10,790 bases of DNA from NCBI GenBank assembly GCA_014729205.1, contig WJKG01000362.1, positions 1 to 10,790 of the forward strand. Reading direction: 5' to 3'. Origin of the DNA: a candidate division GN15 bacterium. Lineage in GTDB: Bacteria > Zixibacteria > MSB-5A5 > GN15 > FEB-12. The number at the start of each line of letters is the position of its first letter. Position 1 is the first letter of the stretch. Position numbers and translations under genes: made by a program. Below, one piece after another: positions 1 to 5,921 of the stretch. The notes under the pieces are model-generated. The model ran no database searches and was not told where the DNA came from. It was given only the letters and a program-made list of their open reading frames with translations.

Positions 1-158
1 ATCGTATAGGCGCTGTACCGCTCCTGAAGCCAGTAAGAACCGCCCCAGGCGATTCCCGTGACCAGAATAAGCGGGATGATCAACAGCCATTTCCGCCGCC
101 AGACAATGGCCAGAATATCCTGCAGATCAATGGTTTGTTCGGACTTAGTATTGGCCAT
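1..158 (-). CDS. Wzz-type polysaccharide chain-length determinant, N-terminal fragment
   Basis: Only the first 52 codons are inside the window; the gene continues past the left edge. It starts at ATG (158-156) with MANTKSEQTIDLQDILAIVW, followed by a basic patch (RRK) and a hydrophobic segment at about residues 24-43. A short acidic/polar N-terminus, then 'DL.DI...vWRRKW' and the first transmembrane helix is the usual opening of Wzz/BexC/GumC-type proteins, which sit in the inner membrane and set polysaccharide chain length or couple to export. It lies 35 bases downstream of the SLBB export gene, which supports co-transcription and the assignment, since Wza-like and Wzz-like genes are classic neighbours. 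The ribosome site is weak (AGG about 12 bases upstream). Whether it carries a C-terminal BY-kinase domain cannot be seen. Confidence 0.72.
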   Translation of the reverse strand, partial: MANTKSEQTIDLQDILAIVWRRKWLLIIPLILVTGIAWGGSYWLQERYSAYT

Positions 159-193
159 ATTCTGTGTACCTGTGTACTGCTGGTGGCGTTCCC

Positions 194-1156
194 TTAGTTG
201 GTCCTATTGTTATCGTCATCAAACCGGTCCCAGATCAGGAGAATACTCGTGACTACTCCCGCCACACCGGCAGCATAACCCAGCGCTTCCTGGAAGAAGC
301 GACTCTTCGCGGGAACGTAGATAGCGTCTTCCTTGCGCACGATATACCGTGCCGGCGTACCGGTCTCAACATAGTGGCGAAGATCGAATTGAAGCGACTG
401 AGCGTAGTTACCATCCTTGGTGACCAGTTTTACCTTCTTCAGATTCGCGTTCTCGGTGGGTCCACCGGCCATTGCCAGAGCCTCCATGATGTCCATATTG
501 GGCTCAAATGACATCGGCCCCGGCGAGTTAACGGCTCCCGTGATGTAGACGAGATTCCGCTGTTCAGTCGAAGTACCCAGCTCAGTTGATGGAATCCCCA
601 GAGGATTCTGTGGCACATCGATAGCATCGGCACGATTGATATCCGGCAGCTGGGCCAGATTCTGGTCGGCAATGGCGCGAGCTACATTGGCAATCTCCAC
701 CTGCCCGGCTCTGTCACCGCCCCTGATGATCACGACACGTGTCAGATCAGCAGCGTCAGTATGCCCGCCAGCCTCCTGGATGATGGTCCACAGGTTCGGA
801 ATCTCCTCGAAGCCTATCTTTCCGGGCTGCCTAACAGCTCCGGTAATGAAAACATGGTTGGAGTTGTACTCCAGTACCCGAACGACAACCTGGGCAACCT
901 GCTTGTTGAGGCGATTCATCTCTCGGATGATATCATTCTGCAACTGCTCCGCTGTCTTGCCCCCGGCCTGGATTCGGCCGATAATGTCCAGGGCAACGGT
1001 GCTGTCCTGAGCAACCTTCACTTGTGAATTCAATCCGGCATCCGGCCAGAAACGCACCTCGAGTACATCGTCGACGCCAATGACGTAATCGTCGGCCTGT
1101 ACCGTGGCGGCGCCGATCACGAGTATCAACGCCAATGCGGTAAGAACTCGCCTCAT
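194..1156 (-). CDS. Wza-like polysaccharide export protein (Poly_export + SLBB domains)
   Basis: 320 residues. Family role: outer-membrane/periplasmic channel component that exports capsular or exopolysaccharide in Wzy- or ABC-dependent systems. A signal peptide is visible (MRRVLTALALILVIGAATVQA, cleavage near residue 21). The polysaccharide-export domain follows at about 23-97 (opening DDYVIGVDDVLEVRFW). Two SLBB-like beta-grasp units begin at HVFITGAVRQPG (about 101) and LVYITGAVNSPG (about 202), and a hydrophobic helix lies near the C-terminus (about 287-309) before an acidic tail. Unlike E. coli Wza there is no lipobox cysteine at the cleavage site; the mature N-terminus is Ala-Asp-Asp. 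The start is ATG at 1156; AAAAGG lies 10 bases upstream and AGGTGA lies almost touching the start. A predicted sigma-70 promoter lies at 1227-1255. The Wzz-like gene follows after 35 bases. Confidence 0.9.
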   Translation of the reverse strand: MRRVLTALALILVIGAATVQADDYVIGVDDVLEVRFWPDAGLNSQVKVAQDSTVALDIIGRIQAGGKTAEQLQNDIIREMNRLNKQVAQVVVRVLEYNSNHVFITGAVRQPGKIGFEEIPNLWTIIQEAGGHTDAADLTRVVIIRGGDRAGQVEIANVARAIADQNLAQLPDINRADAIDVPQNPLGIPSTELGTSTEQRNLVYITGAVNSPGPMSFEPNMDIMEALAMAGGPTENANLKKVKLVTKDGNYAQSLQFDLRHYVETGTPARYIVRKEDAIYVPAKSRFFQEALGYAAGVAGVVTSILLIWDRFDDDNNRTN

Positions 1157-1226
1157 GTCACCTAAACCTTTTCAGCTAAATGGTTTATAATAAGGTCGGC
1201 AATCCCTGTTCGATTGTTAACAGACA

Positions 1227-1255
1227 AATATACCAATGCGGGAGAACAGTGTAAA
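1227..1255 (-). promoter_or_regulatory. Predicted sigma-70 promoter of the polysaccharide export operon
   Basis: Read on the minus strand, a -35 box TTTACA (1255-1250, 5 of 6 consensus bases) and a -10 box TATATT (1232-1227, 5 of 6) are separated by exactly 17 bases. Transcription would begin near position 1220, giving a leader of about 64 bases before the ATG of the SLBB gene. The 141-base gap 1157-1297 holds this promoter and little else; an 8-base palindrome TGTTAACA (1215-1222) lies near the predicted start site and could be incidental. No convincing intrinsic terminator for the upstream diguanylate cyclase gene is visible in the gap, so read-through is possible. Confidence 0.6.
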
Positions 1256-1297
1256 GAATGAACTGACCCGCCTCCGTCTGACACTGGCAATCACTCT

Positions 1298-2947
1298 TCA
1301 GGAAACCGCATACAGCTGACTGTTGTTCCGCCCGTTTTCCTTGGCTCGCAACAGTGCCATATCCGCCGCATAGATAAGCTTGTCGGGATCATCGGCGTGT
1401 TCGGGAAAGACCGCTCCGCCAAGGGAGATGGTACAGCGAATCGGGTGCTCCAGATTGGGAACACGGCACTTCTTGGAGTCAATCTCACTGCGGAGGCGCT
1501 CCATGAACAAACTGCAGGTCTCGGCATCTGCTTCAGGCATGATAATGCAGAACTCATCGCCACCATAGCGGGCGAGGATATCGATTGACCGGATCGTCTT
1601 GCGCACGACTTCACCGAGACTCACTAACAAGTGGTCTCCGGCTTGATGACCATAAGCGTCATTCATCGATTTCATGTCGTCCAGGTCAAAGAAAATGAGC
1701 GCCAGGTGACGACCATACCGACGAGACCGGCTGATCTCCTCGGCCAATCGCTTGCGGAAGTAGCGCTGATTCGGCTGACCGGTAAGAGCATCGGTATAGG
1801 ATAGCTGTTCCATTGCCTCGTAGGACTCAGCATTGTCGACCAAAACTGATGCCTGCTGAGAGAGCAGTTTCAGATTCTGATCTATAACAGGTGACGGGTT
1901 CTCCGCGCCAAACACGAGCACACCAGGACGCTTCTGGGTAAGCGGGAACGGTGCCACATAGCTCAACCCGCGCTTCTTCAGACTGCTCGCCCAACGGGAC
2001 AACTCGCGATCCCTGGCAACCAGCTCGTCGAGATTCACTGCCTTGCCTTCGCCCAGGGCCGACCTGATCCTCTCAAAGAACGCCTTTGGAGGCTGGGTGG
2101 TCTCTCCCACCACCCCGTTCTTCACAGTCCGAATCTGGTGATCATCATCAGAATCAGCATACAAAAAGGCCACTCGATCCATCCGAAACTGATCCTTCAC
2201 CACGGAGACAATCTTGGGAACGAGCGTACGTGAATTGCGGTGGCTTATCAGGTGCGTAAGGTCGGGACGCTTTGTGACCTTGGAGCCCGACGTAGCCTCA
2301 GCCGACGGCTCGGCAGATCTCTGCTGCATGCTCTCGATCCGGCGCGAGGCGGACTCCAAGCGCGATTCATGCCACTTCACGTGATAAGCCGATGCCAGCG
2401 ACTGGGCCAACAGAGTCGCCATGCACGCAAATTGCGGATCGTCGTGAGCATACTCTGAATGCACAAAGTAAATACCGTAGACGTTTTCGCGCCACAGCAC
2501 CGGAAAGAATACATCGGGGCCATGATGGCGAATGTTGTCATAGACGCCCTTGGGCAGATAGGACTCCAGAGCTGCCATCGGGCGGGGCGTTAAATCCGCA
2601 TTCAGGAGAGTCTCGAGTCTGCTTGAACAAGGCGACCGGAAGTCCCGACGGTTGAATCCGCGGATATTGTGGTAGTAGTTCAGTTCCAGCGAGCCCCTCT
2701 TCTTTCGCAGAAACAGAATACGATCGCAGGCCAGATCATTGATCAGACAATCAGATACCCGCGCGGCCACCTGCTGGATGGCACCCTCGACACAGTTGTC
2801 CCGCACCAGCTCGGCCAGTCTCTGCTTGTCGGGAATGGCTGTGGCTTTTCGGGATGAGCCCGCGCGTCGACGAGTCACCCACATATACGTCAGCGCTGCC
2901 AGCGAGAGCAGCAGCAGCGCGAGCAATGTGATTTCCGATACTGTCAT
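1298..2947 (-). CDS. Membrane-anchored diguanylate cyclase (GAF-like sensors + GGDEF)
   Basis: 549 residues from ATG 2947. This start is preferred over the in-frame TTG at 2986 because AGAGGA lies 8 bases upstream and the protein then opens directly with a transmembrane helix (residues about 5-23). Residues about 45-195 and 230-372 look like two GAF-type folds joined by a charged linker; no ligand-binding residues can be assigned. The C-terminal GGDEF domain (about 380-545) makes c-di-GMP from two GTP. It has TDALTG (385-390), the metal-binding aspartate in FFDLDD (D421), the catalytic GGDEF at 462-466, and an inhibitory-site RxxD (RSID, 453-456) exactly five residues before it, so product inhibition is expected. 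No EAL domain is present. It sits downstream of the STAS gene and upstream of the polysaccharide export genes, which fits a role in c-di-GMP control of exopolysaccharide. Confidence 0.92.
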   Translation of the reverse strand: MTVSEITLLALLLLSLAALTYMWVTRRRAGSSRKATAIPDKQRLAELVRDNCVEGAIQQVAARVSDCLINDLACDRILFLRKKRGSLELNYYHNIRGFNRRDFRSPCSSRLETLLNADLTPRPMAALESYLPKGVYDNIRHHGPDVFFPVLWRENVYGIYFVHSEYAHDDPQFACMATLLAQSLASAYHVKWHESRLESASRRIESMQQRSAEPSAEATSGSKVTKRPDLTHLISHRNSRTLVPKIVSVVKDQFRMDRVAFLYADSDDDHQIRTVKNGVVGETTQPPKAFFERIRSALGEGKAVNLDELVARDRELSRWASSLKKRGLSYVAPFPLTQKRPGVLVFGAENPSPVIDQNLKLLSQQASVLVDNAESYEAMEQLSYTDALTGQPNQRYFRKRLAEEISRSRRYGRHLALIFFDLDDMKSMNDAYGHQAGDHLLVSLGEVVRKTIRSIDILARYGGDEFCIIMPEADAETCSLFMERLRSEIDSKKCRVPNLEHPIRCTISLGGAVFPEHADDPDKLIYAADMALLRAKENGRNNSQLYAVS

Positions 2948-2994
2948 CGGATCAATCCTCTTCAAGGGACCAGGCCCTGAGGCCAACGGGTCTG

Positions 2995-3156
2995 TCAGCG
3001 GCGGCGAGCGAACCGGAATCTCGAACGCCTGCGAAGCAACTTATGGCGCCTGAGCATTCCAAAAATCTCCCACCAGCCTGCCGAAATGCCCCATCGTATA
3101 TCAAGCTCCTCACTGATCTCGCGGATCGAGCAAAAGGGATCATCGCGAACCACCAT
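2995..3156 (-). CDS. Winged-helix-like basic reading frame, -1 frame of STAS gene (start uncertain)
   Basis: From the first in-frame ATG (3156) this encodes 53 residues, beginning MVVRDDPFCSIREISEEL and ending in a strongly basic tail (RSRFRFARRR) before TGA at 2997-2995. The pattern looks like a small winged helix: a first helix, SIREISEEL as the second helix, a turn, GWWEIFGMLRRHKLL as the third helix, then a basic strand. The frame is open much further upstream, to 3330, and overlaps the STAS end in the -1 frame. No ATG, GTG or TTG occurs before 3162 (GTG, TTG, ATG in a row at 3162-3154, no clear ribosome site). The upstream part reads as a Pro/Gly/Thr/Glu-rich linker, as expected between two domains. 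One extra base in the A10 tract at 3291-3300 would make STAS, linker and this domain a single 225-residue protein. Family not recognised with certainty. Confidence 0.5.
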   Translation of the reverse strand: MVVRDDPFCSIREISEELDIRWGISAGWWEIFGMLRRHKLLRRRSRFRFARRR

Positions 3157-3275
3157 CAACACCGCCGTTTCGGTGTTGCCAGGAGTATTACTGCGCTCAG
3201 TGTCCTCGGTTGTCCCTCCCGGCTTTCTCGGACCGGCATCGGGAACCGCTAACTGGTCAACGACACTGACCTTCG

Positions 3276-3671
3276 TTACTTTTTCGATTGTTTTTTTTTT
3301 GGCTCCTGCCCATCGGACGAGCCGGCGAAATCATCACGGGCGGCGTCGGTCGAATCGTACGCCTTAAGCACGTTGTCAAACTCAAGAAGCTCATAGATTT
3401 CGCGAACGTTCGGCACCATGTTGGCCAGCTTAATATCGCCCTCGTGGGACCGCACCTGCTTGATATGAGATATGAAGATACCCCAGCCAGCCGATGAAAT
3501 GTAATCTACACCGGCCAGGTCCACTATAATGCGGTAGCGATCCCGCTTCAGAAGTGTATCAATCACTTCTTCGAGCTCACCAGCTGTCAGGGTGTCGATT
3601 ACACCATCAACTCGGATCTCTGAAACCTGGTCTTGGCCACCCTCTGAAAGCGAAATATTGATATTGTCCAA
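3276..3671 (-). CDS. STAS-domain anti-sigma factor antagonist-like protein
   Basis: 131 residues. It resembles SpoIIAA/RsbV, small cytoplasmic proteins that bind a partner when unphosphorylated and are inactivated by Ser/Thr phosphorylation from an RsbW-like kinase. Residues 4-108 form the STAS fold: an N-terminal strand pair (INISLSEGG, SEIRVDGVIDTLTAGEL), then YRIIVDLAGVDYISSAGWGI (46-65) with the phospho-site loop, then the C-terminal helix region (NVREIYELLEFDNVLKAY). The loop reads SSAG rather than SpoIIAA's DSSG, so the phospho-acceptor is probably Ser59 or Ser60, with Ala61 at the usual second-serine place. The start is TTG at 3671, the only start codon between an in-frame stop at 3689-3687 and the fold, with AGG 9 bases upstream. 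The C-terminus is a lysine-rich tail (PKKKQSKK) coded partly by an A10 run. It is encoded after the kinase/phosphatase gene, its likely partner. Confidence 0.88.
   Translation of the reverse strand: MDNINISLSEGGQDQVSEIRVDGVIDTLTAGELEEVIDTLLKRDRYRIIVDLAGVDYISSAGWGIFISHIKQVRSHEGDIKLANMVPNVREIYELLEFDNVLKAYDSTDAARDDFAGSSDGQEPKKKQSKK
3291..3307 (-). other. Candidate -1 frameshift or slippage site (A10 tract after AGGAG)
   Basis: On the coding strand the end of the STAS gene reads AGGAG (3307-3303), CC, then ten A (3300-3291). The zero frame reads CCA AAA AAA AAA CAA and stops at TAA 3278-3276. The -1 frame continues for about 100 codons into the winged-helix-like domain. Long A runs (compare A AAA AAG of E. 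coli dnaX) are slippery, and a Shine-Dalgarno-like sequence a few bases upstream is known to stimulate -1 shifting in dnaX. A weak hairpin (GGTCA/TGACC, about 20 bases further on) is also present. Polymerase slippage, or an under-called homopolymer in the assembly, would give the same appearance. Confidence 0.45.
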
Positions 3672-3720
3672 AAAACTCGGCCTATACTATCAGGTTCAAG
3701 CCTTCGCTCTTCACTCTGCA

Positions 3721-3749
3721 ATTATATATGGCGCTATAACTTGCGGCAA
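3721..3749 (-). promoter_or_regulatory. Predicted sigma-70 promoter of the STAS gene
   Basis: On the minus strand, a -35 box TTGCCG (3749-3744, 4 of 6 consensus bases) and a perfect -10 box TATAAT (3726-3721) are separated by 17 bases. The start would be near 3714, giving a leader of about 43 bases before the TTG start at 3671. It lies in the 142-base gap between the kinase/phosphatase gene and the STAS gene. The STAS gene, the following winged-helix-like frame and the diguanylate cyclase could thus be expressed independently of the sensor gene. Upstream in the same gap, TTTGGT...ACCAAA (near 3785-3803) and AGCG...CGCT followed by CTTTTT (about 3755-3773) are weak hairpins that may attenuate read-through. 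Confidence 0.6.
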
Positions 3750-3813
3750 GGAAAAAGAGCGCACAGCCGCTAATCATTGTCTGTTTGGTAGTTTCGACCA
3801 AATCAGGGAAAGG

Positions 3814-5847
3814 CTACAGCGTCTGGCGATCAATTTCCGGCTGAACCGCCTTCTTGTCTCCCTGCGCGGTTTCAGTGCCCTGCTGACGCGACCGGCAAGC
3901 CCGCGCGACAATGAAGGTGATATCGTCAGTGGCCTTGACAAAACCGGAAAAGTCATCGAGCTCACTCACCAGCGAACTCGATAGCTGCTTGACTGTAAAC
4001 GACTTATCATCGTCCAACTGTCGCTTCATGAAACTCTTCAGGCGATCGAAACCAAACTGCTCCCCCTCCCGATTCGTGGCCTCATTGACACCATCTGTGA
4101 AGACGAAAAACAGATCTCCTTCTTTGAGCTCCAGTTGAACCTCTTCCAGTCGCTTGTCAAAATCGTCGCTGATAGTGCTCGTCATGCCCAATGGCATTCC
4201 GGTCGGATTCAGGGTACTGAGCTTCCCACTTCGGGCCTGATAGTAAAGCATTGGATTGTGCCCGGCGGAAACGAACTTGATCTGCGAGGTCTCTGCATCA
4301 TAGATAATCAGCATAATCGTAATGAACATGCTTGGCGGCATATTCGACTGCAAATACCGGTCCACCTTCGTCAGTACTTCGTGAGCTGAAGTCGCCTCGG
4401 TGGCGTTGATCTGAATGACCGTACGCAACATGGACATCACCAGCGATGCCGGCACGCCCTTGCCGGAAACATCGGCAACCACCATACAGTACCGCTGTTG
4501 ACTAATCGGAAAGATATCGTACAGATCGCCGCCCACAATAGACGCCGCGCGGTAGAAGGCGTCCACTTCCAGACCGGGCACCTCCGGCAGCTCATGCGGC
4601 AACAGTGTTTTCTGTATCTGTGAGGCAACCTCAATCTCCTTGGCCATCTTCTCGCGTGCCACGATGTTCTTGCGGTCCTGGCTCAGACGCGTGATCATCT
4701 CGTTGAAGGCACGTGAGATCTCGAAAAACTCCTCGGCTCCCTCGAGCGGCAGCTCGGTCTCCAGATCACCGCGGGTAAACCGACGCACCCGCTGGGTGAT
4801 TTTCACGATTGGAGACACGAAGTAGTTCGACAGCACATAGATGCCCGCGATACCGAAAAGCAGCAGCAAAGTCGTAAGCAGCACAATTCGCACACGAGCA
4901 TCGGCCAGCTTTCCTGCAAGCTGCGCCGAGGAGTACACCACGTGCGCCGAACCAATATCGCGCCCGCCCGTTTCTATCTGCATCGCCAGGTAGTAGAGCG
5001 CCTCAGGAGAATCCTCCAGCCGCTGCGATACGCCCCAGAGCCGGGGATCGACTCCAGGGGGAGCATTGTACGGTTTGCGGATACTCTGCACATCCTCAGA
5101 GTGCGCCATGATCAGCCCTTCATCATCAACCAGGGCGACCATCTGCAGCTCCGGATTGGCCCGCATGTAGCTGACAATGAGTTCATCGAACTCAACATCG
5201 GACCGGCTGCGAAGCACATACCCCGCGGCCTGATCGGCAATGGTCTTGGTAAGCGCCGCGACTCGTTCATCGAGGTGATTGAACAACTGACGCGACGTCT
5301 GCCGGTCCATGTAGTAGTAGGAACCACCAACGATGATCGCCACAATGAGAAACGTCCAGAAGGAAAACTTCACGCGCAAGCCGAAAAACCGTCGCAACAG
5401 AGGCACGCTCCCGTCCCGGCTCGGCCGGATTCGCTTGATCATGCGCAGCTCGTTGCGGCCGGCGGCGGAGATGTACTCGGTAGAGTCCATGATCTTCTGG
5501 ATCATGTAAAACCCCAGGCCGCCCTTGCGGCCTGATTCCACCAGTTTCTGCAGATCCACCGTCCCGGAACCCTCGGGCTGGAACGATCGCCCGAAATCGA
5601 TCAGCGAAAAGATGACAAGCTTCTTGTAGATTACGACACGAAGTCGAATCGTACCCTTCTCGTACAGGTAGGCATGGCGGATGATGTTGGTTGCCCCCTC
5701 CTCGATGGCCAGCAACACCGCCTGGGTATCGCGGCGAGACATACCGGAGGAGTTGCAGGCTTCGCGGACCGTCCGCTGAATGCTGTCGAGGTACTTCTCC
5801 TCGGCAATGAATTCAGCGTTGATCTCCTTTACGGCGCGTTGAAACAT
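3814..5847 (-). CDS. Membrane sensor with RsbW-like kinase and SpoIIE/RsbU-type PP2C phosphatase domains
   Basis: 677 residues. Domains in order: an RsbW/SpoIIAB-type HATPase_c (about 10-140) with N-box EEGATNIIRHAY (E49, N54), G1 box DFG (84-86) and G2 box GGLGFYMI (109-116); transmembrane helix 1 (about 161-179); an extracytoplasmic sensor region (about 180-318) containing NPELQMVALVDDEG, which resembles a Cache/PAS-like fold; transmembrane helix 2 (about 320-343); HAMP (about 342-395); a short coiled coil; and a SpoIIE-type PP2C phosphatase (about 428-650). Phosphatase metal ligands are visible: GGDLYD (D441, D444), VADVSGKG (D459), FTDGVNEA (D585) and TDDITF (D641/D642). Both activities look intact, so the protein could both phosphorylate and dephosphorylate a STAS partner, most likely the one encoded at 3671-3276. 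The ATG start is preceded by an in-frame TGA two codons upstream; the ribosome site is weak. Confidence 0.92.
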   Translation of the reverse strand: MFQRAVKEINAEFIAEEKYLDSIQRTVREACNSSGMSRRDTQAVLLAIEEGATNIIRHAYLYEKGTIRLRVVIYKKLVIFSLIDFGRSFQPEGSGTVDLQKLVESGRKGGLGFYMIQKIMDSTEYISAAGRNELRMIKRIRPSRDGSVPLLRRFFGLRVKFSFWTFLIVAIIVGGSYYYMDRQTSRQLFNHLDERVAALTKTIADQAAGYVLRSRSDVEFDELIVSYMRANPELQMVALVDDEGLIMAHSEDVQSIRKPYNAPPGVDPRLWGVSQRLEDSPEALYYLAMQIETGGRDIGSAHVVYSSAQLAGKLADARVRIVLLTTLLLLFGIAGIYVLSNYFVSPIVKITQRVRRFTRGDLETELPLEGAEEFFEISRAFNEMITRLSQDRKNIVAREKMAKEIEVASQIQKTLLPHELPEVPGLEVDAFYRAASIVGGDLYDIFPISQQRYCMVVADVSGKGVPASLVMSMLRTVIQINATEATSAHEVLTKVDRYLQSNMPPSMFITIMLIIYDAETSQIKFVSAGHNPMLYYQARSGKLSTLNPTGMPLGMTSTISDDFDKRLEEVQLELKEGDLFFVFTDGVNEATNREGEQFGFDRLKSFMKRQLDDDKSFTVKQLSSSLVSELDDFSGFVKATDDITFIVARACRSRQQGTETAQGDKKAVQPEIDRQTL

Positions 5848-5886
5848 TGGTCATCAAGTAATGCAGACATGCTGCGCCGGTCCACC

Positions 5887-5921
5887 AAAAAAAGCAGCCT
5901 CGTCCATCGCCACGAGCGGCT
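5887..5921 (-). terminator. Candidate intrinsic terminator after the PorV-like/TPR gene
   Basis: On the minus strand, starting inside the stop codon of the PorV-like gene, AGCCGCTCGT pairs with ACGAGGCT: five base pairs, a two-base bulge, then three more pairs, around an 8-base loop. GC and then seven T (5893-5887) follow immediately. The stem is short and bulged, so termination may be partial. The rest of the 72-base gap to the sensor gene shows no convincing promoter, so some read-through would be needed unless the sensor gene has a promoter inside the PorV-like coding region. Confidence 0.4.

Noticed and set aside
2948..2986. TTG start at 2986 for the diguanylate cyclase
   Set aside because: The ATG at 2947 has AGAGGA 8 bases upstream, and the extra 13 residues add nothing recognisable ahead of the membrane helix.
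2952..3143. A 63-codon minus-strand frame overlapping the STAS-to-cyclase gap
   Set aside because: It is in a different frame from the winged-helix-like sequence, is arginine/serine-rich without a fold pattern, and overlaps the cyclase ribosome site.
5850..5910. A possible 17-residue leader peptide between the PorV-like and sensor genes
   Set aside because: It has no ribosome site of note and overlaps the candidate terminator hairpin; nothing supports its translation.
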